A DNA stretch of 64,000 nucleotides from Ancistrus triradiatus (GCA_025084515.1 JAJAGP010000246.1:186001-250000); one strand, 5' to 3'. Positions 46,230 to 57,344 are shown, numbered from the stretch's first letter. Made by a program: numbers and translations. Notes: a model not told the origin generated them from the letters alone.

Positions 46230-46580
46230 ATGTCTGCTCCTGATAGCATGATATATAACAACACACACTTCTCATTCCTTCCATGCCTCCATTACTGTAA
46301 GTATGCCAGTGGATCAGTATCAGCTGATGATCCTGATATCGGAGATCTGTATCACTTTAAATGGAAAGCGTCACAATATTATAAAAATCGCGCTCTAGTC
46401 ACAGTAAACAGTTTAGACCGTCCTGTGCAATCGTAATGTTGTTTTTATGGAACACAGTTTATGTCAGGCCAGGCTGATTTAATAAAGGACGTTCTTGGAT
46501 GTCTCTGGACAGTTTTGTGCTCAGTGATGCCCCGAGGTCTGGATCTGTTTTAGAAAATGACTATTTTAGTTTTTTCATGT
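46230..46580. other. Unannotated intronic DNA
   Basis: Nothing was recognised. Confidence 0.3.
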
Positions 46581-46586
46581 TTCCTG

Positions 46587-46733
46587 TCAGACTCCAGGAC
46601 CGTCGGCTTTGCTCCAGCGGATCCAGACCGCGCTCTGGGCCATGTTCAGCGGGCGCAGCGGAATCAGGTCGCTCTCGTAGAGGGGCATTTTGATCTCGGT
46701 GGCGTGGAGGGAGCCCAGGTGCTGTGGGCCGCT
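46587..46733 (-). other. Unassigned exon-like open segment
   Basis: On the minus strand an AG (ATTTTAG, or CCCACAG 12 bases later) precedes a frame reading HLGSLHATEIKMPLYESDLI, then PLRPLNMAQSAVWIRWSKAD and a TGA stop at 46587. Third codon positions are almost all G or C, as in the efnb3 exon, while the overlapping plus-strand frame lacks that bias. I do not recognise the protein. It may be the last exon of another gene, a retrocopy fragment or chance in a GC-rich patch. Confidence 0.3.
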
Positions 46734-46869
46734 CTAAAATGGCGACCGGTTCAGACCCGCACACGTCGATTACTGATGGGTTTAGGTAGCGCCGCTTCCT
46801 CGCTCATCCCTCTGAGAGAAATCGCCTTCGTTCCGCGTCGGTTTGTGTACAATCATGTATTATAGTCAG

Positions 46870-47325
46870 GTAAAGCCAAAAGCCAGCTCTACTTTATACA
46901 TAACTCTAGGTGTGCGTAAGGCTACACGTGCAGATATTTAGCTTCGTCCCGGCTCTGGTCAGTGGGTCTGTACGGGGCGTAACTCTGATCTAATACGCAG
47001 CGATTTGGTCTCAATCCAATCTGCTCGATGAGGGTCTTAAATGAATAATACTATAAAGAGCTTTCCCCAGATTACTGCTAACACAGATGGCTTGGTAATT
47101 ATTAGGATCAAATCCATCTCCACTTTTGAAAGCAGGCGTTGGGAGACCGAGAGTCCAGATGTCAGGGAAACGCGTTCAGAATGGGAGTGAGAATGGCAAC
47201 AGGAATTGTTCAAATTGGTGATCATTCTGTTTGTTTTGGACAGCTGCTTTGTATTTTTGATAGCTTTTGTTTTTTATTTCTCTATTTTTGTGCTTTTATC
47301 CCGCATTTCGAATTGCCAGCCCATC
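46870..47325. other. Unannotated intronic DNA
   Basis: Nothing was recognised. Confidence 0.3.
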
Positions 47326-47328
47326 ACT

Positions 47329-47640
47329 GAGTGCGTTTACATGCACTTAATAATCCCATCATGATCAGATCTGATCATAAAAACCAATTTCCGTTAGAAG
47401 CCAGATGAAAATCCAATAAAGAGCTGGATTTTAGTTCAGTAATCGGATTTCAGCACATTTACACCCTTACTCTGGTTCCAGTTTCCTCAGTCTGTGCAAC
47501 TAGCAGAATCAAACCTGGTTATTCTAGGAGACTTTGCTTCTTTTGGGCTTGTTTCCACTGCTTGTGGGATCTGGCAACCTTTGAATTAAACACAACCCCC
47601 TCGAAATGGCTACCAAACACTTTTGCTCTGAAACCCAGCT
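47329..47640 (+). mobile_element. GTTTACATGCACT MITE family, right end missing
   Basis: The left terminus GCGTTTACATGCACTTAATA is intact, followed by the internal landmarks GTCTGTGCA, GTGGGATCTGGCAACC and ATTAAACACAACCCCC. Confidence 0.75.
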
Positions 47641-47704
47641 CAAGGAAATGAAGAATTTCTTAATAATTCATCATGTTGTTCATGTAACAGTATTTTATTC
47701 GCTG

Positions 47705-48140
47705 ACTAATCAGTGTGGCTTCTGCCCCTCATGAAGCAGCTCCTGTATTTTCAGTCTGCCTCTCCACTGGTAACCTTTTCGAACTTGGAACTGGACTGAG
47801 TAAAAACACAATGTTTTATTTTGTCTTCCTTGCTGTTGTTCCCCTTCTTCCTCTGAACCACAGAGCCATTGTCCTCCCTTATAAAGCATTAAAAGTTCGG
47901 GACAATGTTAATTAAAGAGAATAGTAACATTTATTAATAATTAATACTACCTGATATTTGAGTTAAAGCTTAATTTTGGTGTTTAGTTGGATTAGACCTA
48001 AATCAAATGCTGGTGTTCATTTTTAAGAGAGTTTCAGCTGTTGTATGAGATGCTGAAACTCTCCGTGCTCCTTTCTCTTTTCCAAAATCCGATGCAGCCA
48101 GTATGGGCGTTTGCATTTTTTGTGAGTAGCAAAATGTTGT
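47705..48140. repeat. Interspersed repeat blocks A and B, copy 3
   Basis: TCATGAAGCAGCTCCTGTAT and CAGTCTGCCTCTCCACTG match block A; TGAAACTCTCCGTGCTCCTT and TTTCCAAAATCCGATG match block B. Confidence 0.75.
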
Positions 48141-48144
48141 CTTT

Positions 48145-48960
48145 ATCACTTGAAAAAGACATGTTGTTCATCTTTTGCATTTTTTTTCCCACTACAAAAC
48201 AAATCAACCAGGAGGTGAAATTACAAAACATGCCTCGCATCTGGTGTGTTTAGTTTTGAGGCAGAACATTTCACATTGTTGCGTCGCAGTACATTGTCCG
48301 TGTATATTTACCCATTCTTTGTTTTCGTTTTAAATATCTCGATATTTAAAAAGTGAACCCCCAAAATAACATATCTAACATTTTCTGATATGATTTCCTC
48401 CCACCATTGTGCAGCCCTAGATAACAATCGCCTGATAATAAAATGTTTTAAACTGCTTCATCCCGCTGCCTCCGTTCTGCTGCCAGCGCTGAGCTTTTTA
48501 TTAGGGCTGCTCCACTGTTCCTAGATGGAACGTAGTATTTTATGGAGTGATGATTTATACTCGGTTAAATGTGTGTAATGTGCTGTGCTTTTTTTCCTCA
48601 TTCTGAACGAACATAAGGTCTGAATTATTTGTTACACTGTTGTTTTTGTTTTCCTCCTTTCAGACCCTTCTTGCTGCGGTGCTTTTTTGATGACACTCCG
48701 TGTCAGACTGCTTATCATGTCAGGGCTTTTTTGGGTTCTTAATTGTTTCGGTCGAGGTTTTTGGGCAGTGTTAATGAAAGCATAATTCATATGCTTAACC
48801 GGAGGATTAATGTCTTCATTAGTGCGAGTGTGTGTCGTGTGTGAGAAGGTGTTTAATAGCGTCTGAGTGGAGGCTGCTGATTGCTTTCTGGACTTTTCTG
48901 CACTGTTTGGGCCACTTGGCTATACCAAGCGCATATTGAACAGTTTACCGCGCTCTGCAA
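48145..48960. other. Unannotated intronic DNA
   Basis: Nothing was recognised. Confidence 0.3.
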
Positions 48961-48961
48961 G

Positions 48962-48964
<3 letters not shown>

Positions 48965-49006
<42 letters not shown>
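48965..49006. repeat. (GT)n microsatellite
   Basis: About 21 pure units. Confidence 0.98.
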
Positions 49007-49008
<2 letters not shown>

Positions 49009-49064
49009 GTAAGTGTAAGTGTTGTTAGTGTCTGTTCCTTTAATGAACACAGTAATTTGGCTGT

Positions 49065-49066
<2 letters not shown>

Positions 49067-49100
<34 letters not shown>
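49067..49100. repeat. (TC)n microsatellite
   Basis: About 17 units. Confidence 0.97.
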
Positions 49101-49103
<3 letters not shown>

Positions 49104-49194
49104 AGAACTGCAATATGTGGTAATGTTGGAGTCTGGTTTTGAGATCAGTGTGGCTTAAAACTGTCTGTCCAGAATTAAATCACTCCAGATGTTA

Positions 49195-49489
49195 GCTTGT
49201 GTGTGTGTGTGTGTTGTGTGTTTTTGTCTATTATGCTTGTGAGGACTAAATGTCCTTAAACAAAAGGAAAATCTGGAAATCCTTGCAAGGATTGTTTTAT
49301 TCACCCTTGCTTTTTTGACTGCTTGTTTATGAAAAGTGCAGTTTTTCTTAAAAAACCAAAAACAAAATAGACTCCCTTTAGGCTACTGAGGTTAGGGTTA
49401 GGGTTAGGTGTTGGTGTAGCGTTAATTGTCCACAGTAGTCAATGGAATGAATGGTAGTCAATAGAGTCCTCACAGCACAAGGATGGAGA

Positions 49490-49526
<37 letters not shown>

Positions 49527-49600
49527 TGTGTGCTTGAAGGATTTTTGTACCAACAAAGCTATTCTTGTCTAGCCCTTCTCTGTTATTGTGCATGCAGTTA
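49195..49600 (+). repeat. Fish interspersed repeat, unit 1, with a short TTAGGG patch
   Basis: Landmarks in order: CTTGTGAGGACTAAATGTCC, GAAAAGTGCAGTTTTTCTTA, CTACTGAGGTTAGGGTTAGG, AGTCAATGGAATGAATGG, TGTG run, ACCAACAAAGCTATTCTTGT. The same order appears in 49620-51370. Confidence 0.75.
49493..49532. repeat. (TG)n microsatellite
   Basis: TG units with a GCGCG interruption. Confidence 0.95.
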
Positions 49601-49619
49601 TTTGTGATTCTGTGTGTAC

Positions 49620-51590
49620 TTGTGCTCATTTTAGGATGCGCACACACACGTTGTCTTAGTAAACATCTGTTTATGGGGACTTTCCATTGACATAACCCCT
49701 ACACCTAACCATGACCTAAATATGCCTAGATGGTTGTTTACAAAAAGTGCAAGTTTTATTATAAAAAAAAGCCAAAATATTCGCTTTAGGCTACTGAGGT
49801 TAGGGTTAGTGTTAGATTAGGGTTAGGTGTAGTGTTAGGGTTAGGTGTAGGTTTTAAGGTTTGGAGTTAGGACTAGGGTTGGATTAGGGTTAGGTTTGGA
49901 GTTAGGGTTAAGGTTAGGGGTTAGGATTAGGGTTATGTGTAGGTTTTAAGGTTTGGAGTTAGGGTTAGGGTTTAGGGTTAGGACTAGGGTTGGAGTTAAG
50001 GTTTAGGGTAACGGTTAGGATTAGGGTTAGGGTTATGTGTAGGTTTTAAGGTTTGGAGTTAGGGTTAGGGGTTAGGGTTGGGTTAGGGTTATGTATAGGT
50101 TTTAAGGTTTGGAGTTAGGGTTAGGGTTAGGGGTTAGGATTAGGGTTATGTGTAGGTTTTAAGATTTGGAGTTAGGGTTAGGGGTTAGCGTTAGGTGTAG
50201 GTTTTAAGGTTTGTAGTTAGGGTTAGCGTTAGTGGTTAGGATTAGGGTTATGTGTAGGTTTTAAGGTTTGGGGTTAGGGGTTAGCTTTAGGTGTAGGTTT
50301 TAAGGTTTGTAGTTGTGGTTAGGGGTTAGGATTAGGGTTATGTGTAGGTTTTAAGGTTTGGAGTTAGGGTTAGGGGTTAGCTTTAGGTGTAGGTTTTAAG
50401 GTTTGTGGTTAGGGTTAGGGGTTAGGATTAGGGTTATGTGTAGGTTTTAAGGTTTGGAGTTAGGGTTAGGGGTTAGCGTTAGGTGTAGGTTTTAAGGTTT
50501 TTTGTAGTTAGGGTTTAGGGGTTTAGGGTTGGGTTTAGGGTTTTATGTGTAGGTTTTAAGGTTTGGAGTTAGGGGGGTTTTAGGGGTGTTAGGGGTTAGC
50601 GTTTAGGTGTAGGTTTTAAGGTTTTGTAGTTAGGGTTAGGGGGTTAGGGTTGGGTTAGGGTTATGTGTAGGTTTTAAGGTTTGGAGTTAGGGTTAGGGGT
50701 TAGGGTTGGGTGTAGGTTTTAAGGTTTGTAGTTAGGTTTAGGGTTAGGGTTAGGTTTAGGGTTAGGTTTTAAGGTTTGCAGTTAGGGTTTAGGGTTAGGT
50801 TAGGAGTTTGGATTAGCGTTTGAGTTAAGGTTAGGTGTAGGATTTAAGGTTTGGGTTAGGTGTAGTTAGTGTTTGGGTTAGGTTTAGGGTTAGGTTTTAA
50901 GGTCTAGGGTTAAAGGTTGGGGTAGGGTTAGATGTAGAGTTTAAGGTCTAGGGTTAGGTGTAGGATTTGGGATTAGGGTTAGGTTTATGTTGTAAGGTCT
51001 AGGTCTAGGGTTAGATGTAGGGTTATGGTTAGGTGTTGGGGTTAGGTGTAGGTTTTAAGGTTTAGGGTTAGGTGTAGGGTTACGGTTAGCTGTAAAGTTT
51101 GGGTTTAGGATTAGGTGTAGGGTTATGGTTAGGTGTAGAGTTTGGGTTAGTGTTAGGTGTGGGGTTAGGGGTAGTGTTAACTGGCTGCAGTAGTTGATGG
51201 AATGAATGATAGTCAATGGAGAGTCCTTACAGGGATAGAGATACATATGTGTGTGTGTGTTTATTTGTGTGTCACACTGCAGTGCCAAACCATGAGTTTG
51301 AAGGATTTCTGGACCAAAAAGCTATTCTTATCCAACCCTTCTCTGTTATTGTGTGCATTTATTTGTGCTCTCATTTTAGGACGTTAGGGACTAACACGGA
51401 GAGATTTGGCCCTGGCACACACATCATCTTGGTAAATGTATGTTTATGGGGACTTTCCCCCAGTAAACCCCAGTAACCAAATGCAAAGTGCAGTTTTATA
51501 AGAAAAGCATTTACTCTTGCGGCCAAATGGCAAAATGTCCACACATGGTCAAAATAAGGGGACGTGCGGTCCCCGCGAGTATAATAAATA
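49620..51590 (+). repeat. Fish interspersed repeat, unit 2, with expanded telomere-like array
   Basis: The same landmarks as unit 1 occur, but about 1.4 kb of GTTAGG-type repeats separates CTACTGAGGTTAGGG (49789) from TGATGGAATGAATGATAGTC (51194). Parts of the element (TGTTTATGGGGACTTTCC; GTGCAGTTTTATAAGAAAA) start a third unit at 51354-51590. Confidence 0.75.
49796..51178 (+). repeat. Degenerate TTAGGG-like (interstitial telomere-like) array
   Basis: GTTAGG, GTTAGGG and GTTAGGGG motifs dominate. From about 50030 to 50720 a longer unit recurs: TGTGTAGGTTTTAAGGTTTG plus a run of GTTAGG motifs. From about 50140 two forms alternate, one starting GTTATGTGTAGG and one starting GTTAGGTGTAGG, giving a dimeric period of about 90-100 bases. 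Confidence 0.9.
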
Positions 51591-51599
51591 CCGAGTAGT

Positions 51600-51990
51600 G
51601 CCGCCGACTGACCGGCACACGTTTGCCCATTTGCATGCTCACTCATGCTTGGTAAAAACACAAAGCATCAAATAAAAACAGATGGAAACAGAATAACTTT
51701 GTAGACACACATTCGAGCACTAATGACATGCACGGCCGTTGGCATGCGAGAATATACGCCATCTGTGCCCGTACGCACACACACACGTGCACACGCCCAC
51801 GCCCCGTCAGTGTCAGTGTCGGTGTACTTGCTGGTTTTCTTGTCTGCCAGTGCTGTGCTTGCCTTCATTATAACCTTTAATTAAAAGTGGCACTAAAATG
51901 TAATTACAGTCTTTAGAACGGACTGTGCGCTGCCGAACATCGTGCCACCGCGTTGGTTTGAGACGGTGCTGCTGTGCGCATGTGGAAGCG
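51600..51990. other. Unannotated intronic DNA
   Basis: Nothing was recognised besides a short CA run near 51778. Confidence 0.3.
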
Positions 51991-51991
51991 C

Positions 51992-51993
<2 letters not shown>

Positions 51994-52050
<57 letters not shown>
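51994..52050. repeat. (GT)n microsatellite
   Basis: About 27 units, one of the longest dinucleotide runs in the window. Confidence 0.98.
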
Positions 52051-52053
<3 letters not shown>

Positions 52054-52059
52054 TCACAA

Positions 52060-52535
52060 ATCTTTTCTTGTTTGACATTTGGCTTCGAAACGACCCAGAA
52101 TTGAGCAACTCTTAAGAACGCCTTTCATATCACCCTAACCTTTCTCTTCTCTATCTCTCTCTCGCCTTATCCCTCTTTCCTAATATAGCATCCCCCCCCG
52201 CTCCTTCCCTCTCCGTTTCACAGGCCTCATTCCTCCCATCAGACCACTGACCCACTTTTATCCACTCGCTCTTCTGTCCCTCATCACCCCATTCCTTTCC
52301 TCCGAATCCTTGCCCTTCACCTCGCCTGCTTTTACTCCGCAACCCAGGCTGCTCTAATGGCTCTTCGACTAGAAGATGCCCGCCGGCACCACGAACGCTC
52401 GGCGTGCTTCGCGACGCCATCGTGGAACCATGCAGGGCGTCTTTGGAGCTGCGTTTTGGAGATAAAGTCTGATGCCGGAGCGACTTGAGGTACAGCCCCA
52501 GCTGAGCACGGAAGAGGAAATGAGAGAGAAATTAA
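52060..52535. other. Unannotated intronic DNA, partly pyrimidine-rich
   Basis: 52140-52330 is C+T-rich. No gene was recognised. Confidence 0.3.
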
Positions 52536-52538
52536 TCA

Positions 52539-52727
52539 GTGTGTTTACAAGCACTCTAATAATCCTTCATCATCATTGTCAGATTTGTGCACTTATCTGA
52601 TGATGAAGCGCTCATGTAAACATCGTACTCTGGCATCCTGGATGGGAGTAAGGCTGTTATCAGATTGCAAAAAAATCCAATAAAGGCACCTTGATTTTAG
52701 CCCAGTATCGGATTATACACTGCCCAT
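52539..52727 (+). mobile_element. GTTTACATGCACT MITE family, degenerate partial copy
   Basis: GTGTGTTTACAAGCACTCTA and TGCACTTATCTGATGATG match the left end; TTGATTTTAGCCCAGTATCG matches the middle. Confidence 0.6.
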
Positions 52728-52944
52728 GATCTGCGTCTACAACCTGTCGATAGAAGTCCGGAGCATCGGCTCTGTTGCTGAGAAGGTTTCAGTATCTGAT
52801 CAGTACCAGTTATCGGCTGATATGTGTGCCAGTGCCAGTGCGTTCAGGTCTTTATGAAATTTGGAAGCAAGAATAAAAGTTACATGCAAAGCACATATCA
52901 TGACTACACTCTTTTCCCATGTTATCAGTCCCACTTCCCATACA

Positions 52945-53640
52945 GAGTGGGCTTACATGCACTCCATAATCCGACCATAGTCAGATTTCTGCAGTTATCT
53001 GATTATTTAAGTGGTCATGTCGCTATACAGCATACTCCGATCTAGAAACCAGATTAAGGAATCGGATAAAGAGAGCTGGATTTTACCGCAGTAATCAGAT
53101 TACTCTTCGCATATGTATTCAGTCTGTGCATGCCTAACTGATACGGTTGCCAGGTCTGCTTATTCTAAAGACTTGGCTTTGGTTGGGCCCATTTTCCATT
53201 GACCTGTGGGGTTTGTTTCTCACAGGATCTGGCACACAACGTGTACACGGTTGCCAGGTTCGTTTTTATTCTTAGAGACTTTGCTACTTTTGAGATTGAC
53301 CCCATATAGACCTGGTTGTTTGGGGTTTTTTTTGGCTCTAATAAAAGCGATAAGGTCCTGGGCTCGATCCCAGGTGGACCATTCTGGGCTCTTTCTGTGT
53401 GGAGTCTGCATGTCCTCCCCATGTCTGTATGGGTTTACTCCGGGTACTCCGGTTTCCTCCCAGGTCCCATTTGATTACACTAAAGTGCCCTTGTGTGTGA
53501 CGGTGTCTGAGATTATTGGCTGGTTGCAAAGTAGAAATCCGATTATTACCCAAGTCATGTAAACCCGGAGGTTTAACATTATCTGATGGAAACTGGCTAA
53601 TCAGATTACTGACAAAATTCTGCAGTTATCGCTATTAGAG
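52945..53640 (+). mobile_element. GTTTACATGCACT MITE family, split by a SINE
   Basis: The left part runs from GGCTTACATGCACTCCATAA through GGTTGCCAGGTCTGCTTATT to about 53325. The right part resumes at about 53505 with GAGATTATTGGCTGGTTGCA and AGTAGAAATCCGATTATTAC. The inserted segment is the V-SINE-like element. The internal GGTTGCCAGG block is duplicated in this copy (53147 and 53249). Confidence 0.75.
53340..53500 (+). mobile_element. V-SINE-like element nested in a MITE
   Basis: TCCTGGGCTCGATCCCAG is a tRNA-like B-box hairpin. It is followed by GTGTGGAGTCTGCATGTCCT, CCCATGTCTGTATGGGTTTA and GGTACTCCGGTTTCCTCCCA, the conserved central segment of this SINE type. The family name is from memory. 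Confidence 0.65.
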
Positions 53641-53854
53641 GACAGAGTAAAGGGGACGAACAAGGATGTAGAGAAACAGATGGACTACAGTCTGTAAATA
53701 CAGAACTACAAAGTGCTCCTATATGGGAAGTGGAACTGAAACAAGGAGGTGTACCTAATAAGGGGTATAAACCAGACATTCAGCTAAAAATATCACACAC
53801 ATTCAGTGCTTTATCATCGACAGAATGCAGAATACTAGACCATGCATGCATCAA

Positions 53855-53856
<2 letters not shown>

Positions 53857-53889
<33 letters not shown>
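53857..53889. repeat. (AG)n microsatellite
   Basis: About 16 units. Confidence 0.97.
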
Positions 53890-53892
<3 letters not shown>

Positions 53893-54155
53893 TGGTTGTA
53901 AACATTGGAAAATAGCAGGTGAGACAAAATGAAAATGAAGAGGGGGGAATATTATTTTGACCCCTCCAATCAAAATAGTTTCTGTCTGGATATGTGCCTA
54001 ATGACAACCTCTAATGTGTCTAACACAAACACACAAACACAAACATGCACACCCATTTCAATGAGCTCGGAAAAATACTCCTGGGAGGGCAGAGTGGCCA
54101 CACAGCAAAGAGCCATAAACCGTACCTGCCAAATTAATTCCTCTCTTTCCTTCGT

Positions 54156-54157
<2 letters not shown>

Positions 54158-54196
<39 letters not shown>
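54158..54196. repeat. (CA)n microsatellite
   Basis: About 19 units. Confidence 0.97.
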
Positions 54197-54197
<1 letters not shown>

Positions 54198-54199
54198 CA

Positions 54200-54605
54200 T
54201 CATCCTAGCCACGAGCCAGTACTATAATGAGTCATTCTGTGACAGGTGCCAGTTCTAGCGAAGTCATATTTGACAGTGAAGTCTGAGATGAACCAAACCC
54301 CAGCATGTTCACTGATATCCATCTACTTAATCATCCGGGTTTTGTAAGATATTACACAAGATAAACCTTTGTTCTCAATATTGATGATTATCTTATCTGT
54401 TTACCTGAATGGTACCTCCCCGGACTTAAATGGATGGCAGGTATTGGACTGCGCCATTCATGATTTATAGGGACCAGAGAAAACGGTTGGCACTGGCCTC
54501 TGTTTATTTCACAGGGCTGACTGTCCATCCTGGTGCTGCCACCTTCGGTTCCTAGAATTTGTATAGAGCTTAAAGCCAGTGAGCTGAGGTGCAAACATCA
54601 TGTGA
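54200..54605. other. Unannotated intronic DNA
   Basis: Nothing was recognised. Confidence 0.3.
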
Positions 54606-54610
54606 CTCAT

Positions 54611-54697
54611 TTCCATTTACAGCATTTAGTACAAGCCCTTATCCAATAAAGCATGACTAGTGAAGGGGTGAGGGCCTTGCTCGGGGGCCCAACACTG
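54611..54697 (-). mobile_element. tRNA-derived SINE, tail part only
   Basis: CATTTACAGCATTTAGTACA and AAGCCCTTATCC are the tail. The GGATA stem is damaged and the tRNA-like head is missing. It directly precedes the MITE at 54701. Confidence 0.6.
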
Positions 54698-54700
54698 ATT

Positions 54701-55078
54701 GTGTTTACGTGCACTTAGTAATCCGATCATAGTCTGATTGCTGCAGTATCTGATTATAGAAGTGGCCATGTATACAGCGTGCTCTCATCTAGAAATCAGA
54801 TTAAGAAATCCTGGATTAAGAAAGAGAGCTGGGTTTTTTCCCAGTAATCAGAGCACTCTTAGCATGTATACCAGTCACCTGATTATAATGCATGCAAGCC
54901 TAACCGATACGGTTGCCAGGTCTGCTTATTCTAAAGATCAAAATTTTGATCTCTTTTTCTATTGGCTTGTAGGGTTTGTTTCTCATGGGATCTGGAAACC
55001 AAGGTATTAAACATGCCATGGAATTAAATGTAGTGAAATGCCTATTGGACACTTTGGAGAGACTCTGAATGCAGTGTA
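54701..55078 (+). mobile_element. GTTTACATGCACT MITE family, right end missing
   Basis: The left terminus is GTGTTTACGTGCACTTAGTA, and the middle has AGAAATCAGATTAAGAAATC, GGTTGCCAGGTCTGCTTATT and CATGGGATCTGG in family order. Confidence 0.75.
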
Positions 55079-55378
55079 ATGATCATAGTAAGAATAATAA
55101 TAATAATAGCAATAATAATACAACAACTTTCTTTTGAGAAACCAAAAGGGCAAACAGAATTGCTTTTTGGTTATTGAGGTTAAGGTTGGGTTAAGTCCCC
55201 ACAGTGTCTAAAAACAAAGGGGTGTGTGTGTGTACTTAGCTCACTGTAGGAATGGAAGCGCCCATGATTTTGGACTAAAGAGACACTTTGTCTGGTGGAG
55301 AAGAAAATAGCAAGGTCCAAAAAAGCAGCAGAATGAGCAAATAGCACAGCCAAGGAGAGAGAGAGAGAGAGAGAGACG

Positions 55379-55709
55379 TAGTACTGAGCAAAAGTTTTAG
55401 GACGCCATTAGATTTGTTGTTTTTGCAAAGGTATAATGACCATATATAATTATGTCTCAGTCTCTTTATTAGAATACAACCAGAAGATACAGGACATTTG
55501 TATGCAGCACCTGGCAATAGCAATAGCAGCACCTGGCAGCTTGATGCCAAGTTGACCCTTGTACAGTCTGAAGAAGCTTGATCAGGAATGGTCCTTTTGG
55601 AAGGGGAGCAGCCAAGAAACCTGATGCTTGCAGAGTAATCATTAAAAATGGTCATTTTAAATGGTCAAAATAACACCTAGTGGTGGCCTAGGACTTTTGC
55701 ACAGTACTG
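55379..55709 (+). mobile_element. Non-autonomous Tc1-type element, copy 8
   Basis: Both terminal repeats are present with TA on the right (55710-55711). The interior has GCTTGATCAGGAATGGTCCT but has lost the WSDE segment. A (GA)n run lies just outside the left end. Confidence 0.85.
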
Positions 55710-55714
55710 TACGT

Positions 55715-57310
55715 TAGAAAAGCTACATTAGAAAACCTCTGAGTTCGGCTTTCCTTCCTCCGTAGGTAAATAAAGAACTGAAGAAAATTCCTTTCTGATC
55801 TGTAAACAAGGCTGAGTTCTTGAATGCCCTATTCTGGCTGAAACCTTATTCACCGATTCAAAGCGAATCTCCCTGATGTTAAATCACATCTAGTAAAGCT
55901 ACAATGCTGCAGAACAACCTTGAGAGACAAAAACAAGCCAGGCTCGCTTGAGCGTGTTTCGCTCTTCCAGCTGACCCAGTTTGCTTGCGTTTCGCTGCTG
56001 CGCGGCCCACATCTTCCCGCCGGTGTTATGAAAACGTCGTAGTGACGTCCTGCTTGGACCCGCTAACCAGCCGCGTTACTCAGAGAGACGTCAGGCCTCT
56101 GTGGAGCTTTTCCAAGAAGTTGTGCTTCTGCGAGATCATCGGCAGGGTTATCGCACTTCTCGGCTCGCCCATTCTTTATCGACTCCACTCTGCCCTTCTT
56201 ATCTAATGTCTCTTGCCTTTACATATCTGCAGTACAATACCTGAGCTAATATTAGCAGTAATGCCGTCTATAAGCTCCCTTTGTATTGGTCTCCTGATAA
56301 CAGGAAAAGTTTTCGGAGTATTTCTGTAGCGTCTGTGCAAGTTGCGAAGCGGTTAGTGTACGTTTAGGTAAAAAATATGCACTCATTTATTAGATAACAT
56401 ATCCCAGTTTTAAAAGCTGAGCATATAGTTAAGCAGTACAAACTTTGTCTGTGAACTATGAGGGCAAAAAGCAACAGGAACATCATAACAAATCCCAAAA
56501 ACAACATGATCATGTGTCAATCGTGATATTAATTTGAGGTCATATCGCCCAGCACTGAGGTATTCTGTGTATCTCACCCCAGTACAGCTTTAATTAGGGG
56601 TGATGCAAAAATGTGACGACGTGCATCATGGAGCTGGACGGCGTGTTCTTTTTATTATGCCATCTCATGCAATTGCATTTTTGAACACCAGAGGGCATGA
56701 TCATATGTCAAACTCCCAGACGCATAAAAAGGGATGTCTGCTATAGAATGTAAAATCAATAATCCTGAGAAAATCGAATCATGATCAGAGTGTATCGTCA
56801 GTTCATTTCATTAATTACTACTAGTAAATGATTATGCAGCAATCAATTGCACCTTCACGTTTAATCTCTTTTCTGTTTGGCCCAAAATTTGGAATAACAG
56901 AATTACAGTGGGTGAGAAAAGGCTGGCGTACGTAGGCGATCTGCAGCAGTGTTTTGTTTTGCTGATCACTTTATTTTTATCTTAAACAAACCAAAGACAA
57001 TCACAGAATGAGCTCAGCCAGCGATAGAACAGGAGAAAACTTCTGTCAGATCTCCAGGATAATCCACCATCTGCCCGTCTTTCTCTCTCTTTTCCCTCTG
57101 ACCCGCGTAAAGCACCTGACACCTGCTCTGAACGTGTGTGTTGCTTATTTGTGTTGTGTTGTTGTTGTTGTTGTGATTGGCAGATGGAATGGCTGCCGAT
57201 TGTGTGTTGAGGTGGAGGCGATTACAGGGTCAGGCAGGTTAACGCTTTTCCTCATGGCTTAGCACCCAGCCTGGCAGGCCTCCACCGTCTCATGCCACCC
57301 TCACAAACAC
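55715..57310. other. Unannotated intronic DNA
   Basis: The repeat fragment at 56596-56720 (shared with 22165) and a (TTG) run at about 57150-57172 are the only structures seen. Confidence 0.3.
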
Positions 57311-57315
57311 AACTA

Positions 57316-57341
57316 AACACACACACACACACACACACACA
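57316..57341. repeat. (CA)n microsatellite
   Basis: About 13 units. Confidence 0.95.
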
Positions 57342-57344
57342 TCT

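Noticed and set aside
49796..51178. True chromosome end
   Set aside because: The repeats are degenerate, embedded in a dispersed repeat and followed by ordinary sequence on both sides.
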